From Candidatus Thorarchaeota archaeon (GTDB lineage Archaea; Asgardarchaeota; Thorarchaeia; Thorarchaeales; Thorarchaeaceae): DNA of 49,196 nt. The stretch lies in contig JAGXOC010000008.1 of NCBI GenBank assembly GCA_019894665.1, forward strand, positions 1 through 49,196, given 5' to 3'. The notes beneath the pieces were generated by a model that searched no databases, was not told the DNA's origin, and saw only the letters and a list, made by a program, of their open reading frames with translations. The position numbers were made by a program, and so were the translations under genes. Positions 25,736 to 35,608 of the stretch are shown here, in pieces. Position 1 is the first letter of the stretch. The number at the start of each line of letters is the position of its first letter.

Positions 25736-27187
25736 GTGAAAATGACTATGAGTGTTAAAACGAAGCGAAAGGAACTCACCAGTGTGGGCGTCGATATAGG
25801 TTCATCAACTTCACATGTCGTGTTTAGCCAAATTGTACTCGAGAAGAATGATAATTCAAGAACCGAGAAGTTTGAGATCAAAGAACGGAAAATTCTCTAC
25901 TCGGGACCAATTCATCTGACTCCATTCAAGGATGCGAGAAATATCGATTTTGAGCATCTCCGAGACTTGCTCTTAAGTGACTATCAGAGTGCGGGGTTTG
26001 CAGTCTCTGACATAGATACAGGCGCGGTCATTATTACAGGAGAAACTGCAAAGAAAGAGAATGCTGAATGGATTGTCAGTGCACTCGCTGGCGAAGCTGG
26101 TAAATTTGTGGCTGCAACAGCAGGACCCAATTTTGAGTCGGTTCTTGCAGCATATGGGTCGGGTGCTGTCACAAAGTCTACTGACACTGGCGAAACAATC
26201 ATGAACGTTGACATTGGTGGTGGTTCATCTAACGTTGCTGTATGCAAGGATGGCCGTGTCGTTGCCACAACTGCAATAAATGTAGGTGGAAGATTGGTTG
26301 CAGTCGATGATAGTCATCGAATCATTCGCTTAGAGGACACCGGCAGGAATCTCGCTGAAGCAGTGGGACTGAGCTTGGAGATTGGACAGGTTCTTTCAGA
26401 TTCAGACAAAAAGAAACTTGCAGATGCTCTTGCTCGGGCACTTCTCGATTGTATCCAGCAGAAACCACTTTCAAAAATCACATCAATGTTGATGATGGCA
26501 CCTCCTCTCGAATATGATGATCAAATAGATTGCATAACATTCTCTGGAGGTGTTGCGGAGTATATCTATGGTAGCGAAGAGAGGGAGTTCAATGACCTTG
26601 GAGTATTTCTTGCCAGAGCAGTAAAAGAGAAGACTGGAGAGTTAAGCTTGCCAGTTGGGAAACCAGAGCACAAGATACGTGCTACTGTCATAGGAGCAGG
26701 TAATTTCAGTCTTCAAGTAAGTGGTTCCACAACATTTCTCTCCTCAGGTTTCAAATATCCGCTTCGTAATCTGCCTGTCATCGAACCACATATTGGTACA
26801 AGAAAACCATCCTCAACAGACGTCAAAGAAGCTATACAGAGAGCACTATCACGATTTGATTTGATAGAAGGTGTTGACCCACTCATTTTGGCCTTCAACA
26901 ATTCCGTTAGACCGTCCTATGACAATCTCAAAGAATTCGCTTTAGGAGTGGTTAGTGCTCTTCCTAATACTATCAAAACCCAGACTCCCATTTTCATGTG
27001 CTTCGACGCAGATATTGGCAACAGTGTGGGAAATGTCATGAAACGAGAGACTGGAATCAATAACGAGTTGCTCTCCATTGACGAGATATTCCTGAAAGAG
27101 GGTGATTTTGTTGACATCGGTGAGCCTATCATTGAGGATGTTGTCGTTCCAGTTGTGATCAAGACCTTGGTCTTCGATTCTGAATAA
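25736..27187 (+). CDS. eutA: Ethanolamine ammonia-lyase reactivating factor EutA-like protein
   Basis: VGVDIGSSTSHVVFSQIVLE; VIITGETAKKENA; MNVDIGGGSSNVAVCKDGRVVATTAINVGGRL. Confidence 0.85.
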   Translation: MKMTMSVKTKRKELTSVGVDIGSSTSHVVFSQIVLEKNDNSRTEKFEIKERKILYSGPIHLTPFKDARNIDFEHLRDLLLSDYQSAGFAVSDIDTGAVIITGETAKKENAEWIVSALAGEAGKFVAATAGPNFESVLAAYGSGAVTKSTDTGETIMNVDIGGGSSNVAVCKDGRVVATTAINVGGRLVAVDDSHRIIRLEDTGRNLAEAVGLSLEIGQVLSDSDKKKLADALARALLDCIQQKPLSKITSMLMMAPPLEYDDQIDCITFSGGVAEYIYGSEEREFNDLGVFLARAVKEKTGELSLPVGKPEHKIRATVIGAGNFSLQVSGSTTFLSSGFKYPLRNLPVIEPHIGTRKPSSTDVKEAIQRALSRFDLIEGVDPLILAFNNSVRPSYDNLKEFALGVVSALPNTIKTQTPIFMCFDADIGNSVGNVMKRETGINNELLSIDEIFLKEGDFVDIGEPIIEDVVVPVVIKTLVFDSE

Positions 27188-27193
27188 TCCATG

Positions 27194-28306
27194 CTATTCT
27201 TTCAAACGCTTACGGACCTGCGAAACCAGAAGATAGGTTATTGGAACCTTGATTGTTTCTTCCACAGGTTTTGGCACATATGGTTCTTGCTCTTTCTCAA
27301 ACCACATTCTGTGTTCGTAGTCTGTCCAGAGCTCCTCCTTCACTGGAACGAATTTACTGAATCTTAGGAATACAAAACCAAGTAGCGGGAGGATTGGCAT
27401 AGGAAGGAACAGGGGGAAAAAGCCCATACCAGGAGGAAATGTAATCAACGCAAAGAGAGTTAGAGCAGCTGAGGGGAGTAACTCTCCCAACAAAGCTACA
27501 GACACTAGTCTTGATTTCGTGATATTACCATTCTGGTACCTGAAGACATCCCGCACAAAGACAAAACGAAGTCCGGCTAAAAGTGCAACGGGGGGTAGTG
27601 AAGCAGCTATTGCAGCTGCAAACTGAAACTCAACATTAACTAGAGCTGTAAATCCATAAATCAGACCCCCGCCATAACCTGAAACAAAATAGAACAGTGA
27701 TGATAGTTGAATTTGATATGACCACCCATAGTTTACAGCGAAGAACATGAATGGACAGAACACAAGACCGAACCAGAGAAGACCTGAAAGAATTTTTTCA
27801 CGTCTGGACCTTTTTCTGAGAGTTGATGTTATGAACCTATAGCTGAGATTTCGATGTTCAGTTGAGATGCTTTGGCGAGTTGTTTCACGTGATATCAGAG
27901 GGAGAATGACAAAGAAGGCAATGGCTAGTATGGGGGTATATACCATCGTATTGTAGAAAGGATCTGACCCCCAGTAAGGATTGGCGAACGGGAGCAGTAT
28001 GAAGCTGAAGACCCAACTCAGGATACAGGCTGCAGCTGTTCTACCACGAATAGATTTCGATATTGGTCGTGAGTTTAGTTGCCACTCAAAAATCAAGCAA
28101 GGCAACAGAATGAGTATACCTGCTACTAGTGAGTTGATTGGATTTAGGGCTATAAATTGATTATCGATAACCGTTAGTAGTATAGAGTGCCACCAAGTTT
28201 CATATGAGTAGAAGAAACCCCGCAAGGGGAATATTAAGACAATTAGTATCTTGATAAGGAAAGCTGCACTCGGCCTCCGCCTACCAGTGACTTCGTTCAT
28301 CTCCAT
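27194..28306 (-). CDS. Polytopic membrane protein of unknown function
   Basis: 370 aa with multiple TM segments; no family recognised. Confidence 0.75.
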   Translation of the reverse strand: MEMNEVTGRRRPSAAFLIKILIVLIFPLRGFFYSYETWWHSILLTVIDNQFIALNPINSLVAGILILLPCLIFEWQLNSRPISKSIRGRTAAACILSWVFSFILLPFANPYWGSDPFYNTMVYTPILAIAFFVILPLISRETTRQSISTEHRNLSYRFITSTLRKRSRREKILSGLLWFGLVFCPFMFFAVNYGWSYQIQLSSLFYFVSGYGGGLIYGFTALVNVEFQFAAAIAASLPPVALLAGLRFVFVRDVFRYQNGNITKSRLVSVALLGELLPSAALTLFALITFPPGMGFFPLFLPMPILPLLGFVFLRFSKFVPVKEELWTDYEHRMWFEKEQEPYVPKPVEETIKVPITYLLVSQVRKRLKE

Positions 28307-28417
28307 ATCAGTTTCTGGATTAATTACCTATTAAGAGTACGTAGATTTCAGTGGGCGTACTATAGAACGTAGGTATCATTCAAATAGTCGATTCTGCAGA
28401 TAGAGATTGAGTCTGTC

Positions 28418-29341
28418 ATGCAAACTACAACCGCGTTACCCCCTCCGGATTTATTTATAGATCCTATTGGATACTTACAGTACTATTTCGATCAACTTTT
28501 CCCATATATTATAGTAGTAGTTTCACTTCTCCTACTCATGTTGCTGTATTTTGTACTTACCCGACTAGCTAAGAGGTCTCTTGTTTCAATTGGAATGGGA
28601 ATTGAAGCATCTACTGGAATTGTCTTGGTTCTCAGGTTGACCTTTTTCTTGGCTGCAGTGATTATTATAGTCAATGCATTTGCAGCGAGCCTTGCAACAA
28701 TTCTTTCTTTAACAGCAATCTTTGGTACCGCACTAGGTCTTGCCTTCTCTCAGGCACTGGGTAACATTGTCAGTGGGTTGTATGTCTTAGCTGCGCGACC
28801 CTTTAGGGTCGGAGATTATGTCAGAGTAGGAGGAGTTGAGGGAATAGTCAGAGAGATCACCTTGAACTACACACGAATACTTCTTGGTGATGAAACAAGG
28901 CAATTACTCCCAAACAACAAGGTTGTGTCCAGTGAAGTCACCAACTTTCGAGTTGCTGTAGCAGATATACTCATCGACAAAGAGAAGCAAATTGAGGAAG
29001 CACAAGGGGAGAAGCAGAAAAAATCTTACCTCAGATCTATTGACAATGCTATAGACATACTGCGCGATATGGCTAGTGATGCTGATGCATATAGGTATAC
29101 ATTCGACATGAACATTCACATGAGCTATGACCAGAAGAAAATGCAGCATCAATTCGATGAGGTTTGTAAGAAATATGAGAAGGTGTTTCTTTCTCGCCCA
29201 TCGTATCAGATATGGGCAAAACCAGCAGCTGCAGTCACCTATCGTTTTACATACATCGTGGATGACCCGATGAAGATAATCAAAATGACCTCTTTGTTCA
29301 TGAGCGACCTTCTCGAGTACTATATTGAGGGTGAAAAATGA
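28418..29341 (+). CDS. Mechanosensitive channel MscS family
   Basis: GTALGLAFSQALGNIVSGLYVLAARPFRVGDYVRVGGVEGIVREITLNYTRI. Confidence 0.93.
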   Translation: MQTTTALPPPDLFIDPIGYLQYYFDQLFPYIIVVVSLLLLMLLYFVLTRLAKRSLVSIGMGIEASTGIVLVLRLTFFLAAVIIIVNAFAASLATILSLTAIFGTALGLAFSQALGNIVSGLYVLAARPFRVGDYVRVGGVEGIVREITLNYTRILLGDETRQLLPNNKVVSSEVTNFRVAVADILIDKEKQIEEAQGEKQKKSYLRSIDNAIDILRDMASDADAYRYTFDMNIHMSYDQKKMQHQFDEVCKKYEKVFLSRPSYQIWAKPAAAVTYRFTYIVDDPMKIIKMTSLFMSDLLEYYIEGEK

Positions 29342-29342
29342 T

Positions 29343-29789
29343 TCATGTAGTATATCGTCGCTCCAAATCCTTGAACCAAGGTGCGACTCTTGCATTATCT
29401 ACCGTATCAGAAGAGGGCAGGTATGGTTTGATATCAATAATTGGCGACCCATGATTGGCATCCATATGGTCTATCTTCAGACGAGAGTGCTTATCATCAA
29501 CTTCTAGAAGCTTGACAATAGTGTGTCCTATTGGGTTAGGTCTTGAGGGAGACCTACATGAGAAGGCTCCTGATGCTTCATCGCCCTTATTTCTTGGAGG
29601 ATAGGATATCAGTGTTGTTCGATCTTCCTCAGAGTCACGTTCATGTATCCACCATAACACAATCAGATGAGAGAAGAGGTCAACATGCAGGGTGGCATCC
29701 CAAATTTCAGAGTTGATGACCAGATAGATTCCGGTGTCATTCTTTTCTACATAACCAATAGGTCGGATTGAATACTCCAATTTACTCAC
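29343..29789 (-). CDS. trmO: TrmO/TsaA family (UPF0066), tRNA methyltransferase-like
   Basis: IRPIGYVEK...FSCRSPSRPNPIGHTIVKLLEVD. Confidence 0.88.
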   Translation of the reverse strand: MSKLEYSIRPIGYVEKNDTGIYLVINSEIWDATLHVDLFSHLIVLWWIHERDSEEDRTTLISYPPRNKGDEASGAFSCRSPSRPNPIGHTIVKLLEVDDKHSRLKIDHMDANHGSPIIDIKPYLPSSDTVDNARVAPWFKDLERRYTT

Positions 29790-29903
29790 CTTATCATTTT
29801 GAGGTGTATGAATTGTCGCAAATTAATCCGACTGTCTAGCAATCAATACGCTTCTCGATGGATTAAAAGGAGCGATTGTTGTGAACCGATTTTGGTTTAC
29901 ACT

Positions 29904-31013
29904 ATGAAAAAGATAGAGATTGGTACTGCAAAAAGCGAGCCAGGAAAACTTACCTATGGATTCGTTGACGCATTGGAGTTGCCAACAGGCACCCAAGACA
30001 AGCTAGCAGTGATGATAGCTCAGGGGAAAGAAGATGGTCCTACTTTCTTCATTACAGCCAATATTCATGGAAATGAGCTCACGGGTATTGGGGTCATTCA
30101 TGATGTGGTCACACAGGAACTCGCAGAGCAATTGAAAGGAACAGTTGTAGCAATCCCATCTTTGAACCCAACAGGCCTTAGATTGTATCAAAGATATCCA
30201 GAGTACCAAGATGCTGATCCAAATCGGCAATTCCCGGAGGGAAGATTCGCAAAGCCCGATCAGGATGATGAGGATAAGAAGTTTCCAAAACCTTACGAAC
30301 AGGTAGCGAATCTGATCTATAGCATTTTAGAAAAATATGCAAATTACCATCTGGATTTTCATAACCACACACTCCGGTCAATCCCTTACTCAATCATGGA
30401 TAGAATATTCTATGACGGTGACGACGAGAAGGAAGAAGCTAAGAAGTTGGCCGCAAAGCAACTTGGAATGATTGAAGCATATGGTGCGGCTGCAATGGTT
30501 GCTTCGGACTTCCCACCAAAGAAATACATCAATCTGAAGTACCACCGCTCCTGTTCAGGTGCGGTTCTGAATTCTCTGAGGATACCGGCGTTTACGGTGG
30601 AAATGGGTAGTAATAATGTCCTTCTCCCAGATATCATTTCAGGTTCTGTTAAAGGTACGAAGAATGTTTTGAGATGGGCAGGAATGTTAGAATCTCCAAT
30701 GGAAAAGGTCACTGAATTCACAGTACCAGCCCCAGAGCATCGTGTCAGACGATTTGAGCATCCGCGATCAGAACACTCTGGAATTGTAAGACTGCTGGTT
30801 GAACCGGGTGAGAAAGTGACTAAGGGCCAAGCAATAGCAAAGATAACAGACATTCATGGGAAACCTCTAGGTGATGGATTCATCCGGACAGACCATGATG
30901 GTTACATGATTGCTCTAAAGGACGAAGTGACCATTTATCCGAACGAACATGTTGCAGAGATGGGCATAAAAGATGAGTATGATATGATTGCACCCATGCC
31001 TCCAAAGAAGTAA
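29904..31013 (+). CDS. Succinylglutamate desuccinylase/aspartoacylase family (ORF opens at 29799; Met at 29904 preferred)
   Basis: FFITANIHGNELTG; LNPTGLRLYQRYPEYQDADPNRQFP; YHLDFHNHT. Confidence 0.88.
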   Translation: MKKIEIGTAKSEPGKLTYGFVDALELPTGTQDKLAVMIAQGKEDGPTFFITANIHGNELTGIGVIHDVVTQELAEQLKGTVVAIPSLNPTGLRLYQRYPEYQDADPNRQFPEGRFAKPDQDDEDKKFPKPYEQVANLIYSILEKYANYHLDFHNHTLRSIPYSIMDRIFYDGDDEKEEAKKLAAKQLGMIEAYGAAAMVASDFPPKKYINLKYHRSCSGAVLNSLRIPAFTVEMGSNNVLLPDIISGSVKGTKNVLRWAGMLESPMEKVTEFTVPAPEHRVRRFEHPRSEHSGIVRLLVEPGEKVTKGQAIAKITDIHGKPLGDGFIRTDHDGYMIALKDEVTIYPNEHVAEMGIKDEYDMIAPMPPKK

Positions 31014-31019
31014 TAGGAA

Positions 31020-32759
31020 TCAACCTGACATCAGGAGCATGGAAGTGAGTTCCACTCTTAAATCGTCTTCAGACACGAATCCAGCGAGCTTCTTCGTTCC
31101 CAAATGAATAGTGGGCAGAGCAGGCAAATCATCCTCATTTATTCCAGAATCTGGATCATCAACATTGATGAGTCGGATGTTTGAGGGACTAATGCTCATC
31201 TCTGTGAGGACCACTTTTAATGAATCAAGGACAGGACCGCAGAAGACACAATGATCTGATTTGTAGAACATAATGGAGGGAATCTTGAGTTCTTCCTTCC
31301 AAGCAGGCAAGAGTACAATGAACTTGCTTCCCTTAGATGCATCTGAGGAGTCTCTATCCTCAACCCACACTCTTCCACCCAGATGTTCAATATATCGATC
31401 AACAACTGTCAAGCCAAGACCTTTTCCTGCAAGCTGTTCCTCTGGCCCTCCAGTTCTCCTGAAAATCTGGTCCTTGTGTTCATCAGGAATCCCAGGTCCA
31501 TTATCTAGGAACTCAATCCGAACCATGTCGCCATCCTCAGTGACATCGGCTTTGATCTCAAGGTCGACTGTTGTACTGGGATCTTCGCTCGCACTGTAAT
31601 GGATTATGTTAAAGAAAATATACCACATGAAGGCATGTCCAACAACATTGAAAGATTGCTCTGGAATGTTTGATTTAACATTGAGTGTCTTCCACTTGAA
31701 GTCTCGTGTAACCTCTCGAACAGCCTTGTTGAAATGGGGTTGAAGTCGGGTCTGGACCTTATTTGGCGGCGCTTGACCCAAGGATATTAGAACACCCATG
31801 TTGGCGATCATTCTACTAGCACTGCGCACACTCCACGCGGACTCGCTGAGCAATCCTCTGAGACGGTCTGGCAGGTCTATAGAGATGCTGAGATCCTCCA
31901 GCGCAAACAGAACATTCTGATTTGTCATGTTTAGGTCACTGCTCATGACTTCCATGTACAAGTTGGCCCTCTCGCTTTCATGTCTTAGTCGTTGTTCCAC
32001 GCCGCGCCGAGTCGTTATGTCAAATGCAGTAAGCCCAATCTCGTTCACTTTCTCAGTACCTGATGTTAGAGGGCTGGAAGAAATGTTAGCCCAGATGACC
32101 TTCCCATCACCCCGTTTCATCTGTATCTCAAGCCCGCTCACGCTCTTTCCACGCAGAGCTTCTTTTACGATATCTGCTCCAGGGTCATAGAGTGGTTCTG
32201 GATCGGGGAGAAATTCTGAGAGAGACCTCCCGATGAGGTTCTCAGCCTCAACGCCAAGAAGCTCTTCAGCTGCTGCATTGACTTGTTCAATATCCCCATT
32301 TCGATTCAATGTGAAATACGCGACTGGCGACATATCATATAGTGTCGCGAAACGTTTCTCGAGTTCCGTTACAGCAGCTTCAAGCTCCATCCGTGATGAG
32401 ATATTGCGCACTGTGGCGATTATTGCGGGTTTTCCTTCAAGTTTGATTTCGGTTGGAGTGATTTCCACATGAAGTACATTCTTGTCCTTTGATGTTAAGC
32501 GTGTGTTGAATCGTGTTGCATTTTCACCTGTGACAAGAGCTTCTATCATTTCTTGATCTCGTTTGCGGGACATTGAATCGATGAGGTCTTCAAAGGCTGT
32601 ATCCAAGAGGTCGTCTTTCTCATAGCCAAGCATATCGGTGAAGGCGTAATTGGTGAGGATGATGTCTTCATCCTGAATGACCACAAATCCATCACGGACT
32701 ACCTCCATCACCTTGTGTAGCCATGAAGTTTCGTGATTCTCATCTGTCACCGGTGGCAC
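31020..32759 (-). CDS. PAS-PAS-kinase-like protein with C-terminal thioredoxin-like domain (CVFC); degenerate H-box and N-box
   Basis: Paralogue of the 11738-13510 product; EVMSSDLNMTNQ in place of EVMTHDLNNVNQ; FFNIIHYSASED in place of CFNILHNAMTFDE; IMFYKSDHCVFCGPVLDSL. Confidence 0.9.
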   Translation of the reverse strand: MPPVTDENHETSWLHKVMEVVRDGFVVIQDEDIILTNYAFTDMLGYEKDDLLDTAFEDLIDSMSRKRDQEMIEALVTGENATRFNTRLTSKDKNVLHVEITPTEIKLEGKPAIIATVRNISSRMELEAAVTELEKRFATLYDMSPVAYFTLNRNGDIEQVNAAAEELLGVEAENLIGRSLSEFLPDPEPLYDPGADIVKEALRGKSVSGLEIQMKRGDGKVIWANISSSPLTSGTEKVNEIGLTAFDITTRRGVEQRLRHESERANLYMEVMSSDLNMTNQNVLFALEDLSISIDLPDRLRGLLSESAWSVRSASRMIANMGVLISLGQAPPNKVQTRLQPHFNKAVREVTRDFKWKTLNVKSNIPEQSFNVVGHAFMWYIFFNIIHYSASEDPSTTVDLEIKADVTEDGDMVRIEFLDNGPGIPDEHKDQIFRRTGGPEEQLAGKGLGLTVVDRYIEHLGGRVWVEDRDSSDASKGSKFIVLLPAWKEELKIPSIMFYKSDHCVFCGPVLDSLKVVLTEMSISPSNIRLINVDDPDSGINEDDLPALPTIHLGTKKLAGFVSEDDLRVELTSMLLMSG

Positions 32760-32785
32760 CTGTAATCCAAACTTTCTACACGGTT

Positions 32786-32803
32786 CTACATAAGTAAATG
32801 TAG
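32786..32803. promoter_or_regulatory. Inverted repeat CTACAT-N6-ATGTAG in divergent promoter region
   Basis: CTACATaagtaaATGTAG between the kinase-like gene and the radical SAM gene. Confidence 0.4.
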
Positions 32804-32917
32804 CTAGTCTTCATTCGATTTTTAAGGTCTTTAGGATACTCGAATATTCCGAGAACGTGTTTTTTCTAAAGGGAAAACCTCCTGAAGATGAGACCTACTG
32901 AAAGTGTGTGAATCAAA

Positions 32918-34204
32918 ATGCGATATGAGTGTGTTAAGGCAAGATCTTTGCTCTCTAAACCACATGTTGCAGATAGTTGGTTCCACATGAACAGAAGCCT
33001 GAATGCATACCGAGGGTGCGAACATGGTTGTGTCTATTGTGATGGTAACTCAGAGTATTATCATGTTGACAACTTCTACTCACACGTCAGAGTGAAGGAA
33101 AATGCAGCAGAAATTCTTCGGAAAGAGCTGAAGAAACTGGGGTTCACTTCCAGAACCGAGCTAGAAACAGAAACCCTCTGGTCTTTTCTGGATGATGAGG
33201 ATGCCAAAAGGATTGCAGAGAAAGTCCCACGAAAGCTCGTGATTGGCGCGTGTGGCGGGGTCAGCGATGGGTTTCAACAAGCTGAACGAGAACACAAGGT
33301 GACTTACCGTATCCTAGAGACTCTCTTGGATTACGGCATGCCAGTCTTTATTCTCACAAAATCAGACCTCGTTCTGGAGTACCTGGATATCCTCAAGGAA
33401 ATACACGAACGCGCCTTTGCTAATGTTGTATTCACGATAACGTGTGCAGATGATGAAGTTCAGAGAGTGTTTGAACCAAATGCAGCAGCAACATCAGAAC
33501 GATTCTCTGCACTCAAGGAAATACGAAAGGCAGGTCTCTATGGAGGTGTGATGGCTACACCAATCATTCCAACCATAGGGGACAATGTTGAGAATATGAC
33601 TAGCCTTGCGAAAGCAACAAGAGCAGCTAATGGTGAGTTCATTCAATTTGGTGGATTGACGCTCAAACCTGGTCGTCAGAAAGAATACTTCATGCGTGTG
33701 ATAGACAGAAGGTATCCCGACAACTGTGAGGCTATAACAAGAATCTACGAGGACAACAACACATACGGACAACCGATCTTTAAACGACTCCCAGTCAGTG
33801 TGATGGTATTGGGTCGACATATATGTAACCAGGTCGGTGTAAGGGATAGAACTGTTCGACAGAAGATTCCCCACGAACACGAATCCAACAATCAGGTCCT
33901 TGGAGTATTACTTGACATCACTTTTCGAATGAACATGTTCTTTGGAATGCCACGAAGTGCAACCAAACCATACTGGGAACTCGCAGTGAGAATTGAGCGA
34001 GGTGTTGATGAACTCACAAAACTGCGTGGTGAAGGAGAACTCAACCAACATCTTATGATCGACAACTCAATGGGAGAAACTGTAGAAGAGATTCTGGACA
34101 CTGGAACCTGTAAGGCACTTGATAATCTCGAGGCGAGAATCGACAGATTAACAGAAACGCAGATTGAAACTGAGATTCGAACGTCACCAGATGAGTTTGT
34201 ATAG
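32918..34204 (+). CDS. Radical SAM protein, SplB-like
   Basis: NAYRGCEHGCVYCDG CxxxCxxC; RKLVIGACGGVSDGFQQAE; TKSDLVLEYLDILKEI. Confidence 0.9.
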   Translation: MRYECVKARSLLSKPHVADSWFHMNRSLNAYRGCEHGCVYCDGNSEYYHVDNFYSHVRVKENAAEILRKELKKLGFTSRTELETETLWSFLDDEDAKRIAEKVPRKLVIGACGGVSDGFQQAEREHKVTYRILETLLDYGMPVFILTKSDLVLEYLDILKEIHERAFANVVFTITCADDEVQRVFEPNAAATSERFSALKEIRKAGLYGGVMATPIIPTIGDNVENMTSLAKATRAANGEFIQFGGLTLKPGRQKEYFMRVIDRRYPDNCEAITRIYEDNNTYGQPIFKRLPVSVMVLGRHICNQVGVRDRTVRQKIPHEHESNNQVLGVLLDITFRMNMFFGMPRSATKPYWELAVRIERGVDELTKLRGEGELNQHLMIDNSMGETVEEILDTGTCKALDNLEARIDRLTETQIETEIRTSPDEFV

Positions 34205-34210
34205 CTAAGT

Positions 34211-35518
34211 TCAAACTTTGTCATGGCGATTTTGATTGTTGGGAGGATGAACATGTGTCAAGACTGCGAACAACAGGATTGAACTCAAAAACATGCCAAT
34301 CCCCGCGATGAAATAGACAACACGTAAGCTGTCTGTAAGTTCCCAAATCAGAGCTCCAAAGAGCTGACCACACATCGCTAATACACCCATTAGTAGATCA
34401 TAGGTCCCCAATGCACGTCCCTTTGTGTCCTCAGAAACAGCCAACACAATGATGCTTCTCTCTGCACCAATCCAAAGGATAAAGGGAAATGCCCAGAAGA
34501 AATTGAGGATGTACATCATCAGAGCCCCGCTACCAATACTGAACCAGATCATAATGAAGCCGTTTCCTATTACACCAGTCAGGAGCGCACGCTTAAGGTT
34601 TCGATCTGCAAAAGTACTCAGAGGATACATAGCTAAAGCTGCAGTCAGTGAGAAAAGACTCCACGTCAATCCGTAGGTGATGGTATCAACATTCCACCCC
34701 CCGACGCTAATATTACCCAAATAGGGAGTCGTCGCAGTCCAACAGAAATACATTCCAAGCATGCCAAAGGTCAGTAGCCAAAACTCTCGCCCCAAACTTC
34801 GGAAAGCAATCTTAGGTCCAGCACGGGCTTTTTTGATGACCTCAGACCCCAATGATTCGTTGATGAGGATTATTGCTGATACGAATGATAGAATCGAGGC
34901 AAAAGCTCCAATCAGATGAAGGTCTCCAGATTGAAATCCGATACTAATGAGAAAAGTACCTGTGAGTGGTCCAAATGCATCGACAAACCAAAGCGGCATC
35001 ATGACCATCATCAAACGTCTTGCAGGATTTCGCCCATCGTCTGCAGCTATCTCATCTGCAGGCATGGCTCTAGCCATAAGTCGAGCAGTACTCATTCCAA
35101 ACCATACCAGGCCATATTGAATTGGCACGATAGGCCAAATTGGGAAGTAAGACAATGTTAGAAGTCCAATGGTCACGGGAATGAAACCCAGCGCAATGGT
35201 CCACCGACGACCAATGAAATCAGCAATGTACCCTGCAAAACCACTCGCAAGAAGACCTGTAAGAGTAGCCACGGAGAATACAACACCAAGTTGCCAAGGT
35301 TCGAAGAGTAGAGTTCCCTCTAGAAATAAACTAAATTCCCATTTCCAAAGAGACGTAGAAAACTGCGCAATGGCAATTACAGCAGCCAATCTCCACAGGT
35401 TGGGGCTTAGGCCGAGTCTACCTGGATGTGAAGCGGGGTTTGCTGCTATCGGTTGCTCATCTGCAGTCCTTTCATCATCTGTCATCGGGTAGCCTCGGAA
35501 TCTGAAGTTCTCGAACAC
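34211..35518 (-). CDS. Major facilitator superfamily transporter
   Basis: About 12 TM segments; GYIADFIGRRWTIALGF MFS loop motif; SEDTKGRALGTYDLLMGV. Confidence 0.88.
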   Translation of the reverse strand: MFENFRFRGYPMTDDERTADEQPIAANPASHPGRLGLSPNLWRLAAVIAIAQFSTSLWKWEFSLFLEGTLLFEPWQLGVVFSVATLTGLLASGFAGYIADFIGRRWTIALGFIPVTIGLLTLSYFPIWPIVPIQYGLVWFGMSTARLMARAMPADEIAADDGRNPARRLMMVMMPLWFVDAFGPLTGTFLISIGFQSGDLHLIGAFASILSFVSAIILINESLGSEVIKKARAGPKIAFRSLGREFWLLTFGMLGMYFCWTATTPYLGNISVGGWNVDTITYGLTWSLFSLTAALAMYPLSTFADRNLKRALLTGVIGNGFIMIWFSIGSGALMMYILNFFWAFPFILWIGAERSIIVLAVSEDTKGRALGTYDLLMGVLAMCGQLFGALIWELTDSLRVVYFIAGIGMFLSSILLFAVLTHVHPPNNQNRHDKV

Positions 35519-35608
35519 GACTGTCTTAAGTCAGTGTCGATGACAACCAATAAAATTGAGACATGCTTGTATTGCAGCATTGCCGCTGAATGGTACAATG
35601 AGCGGCAT

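Noticed and set aside
29799-29903. N-terminal extension MRCMNCRKLIRLSSNQYASRW of the aspartoacylase-like ORF
   Set aside because: It overlaps the intergenic/promoter region divergent from trmO; the family fold begins at MKKIEIGTA.
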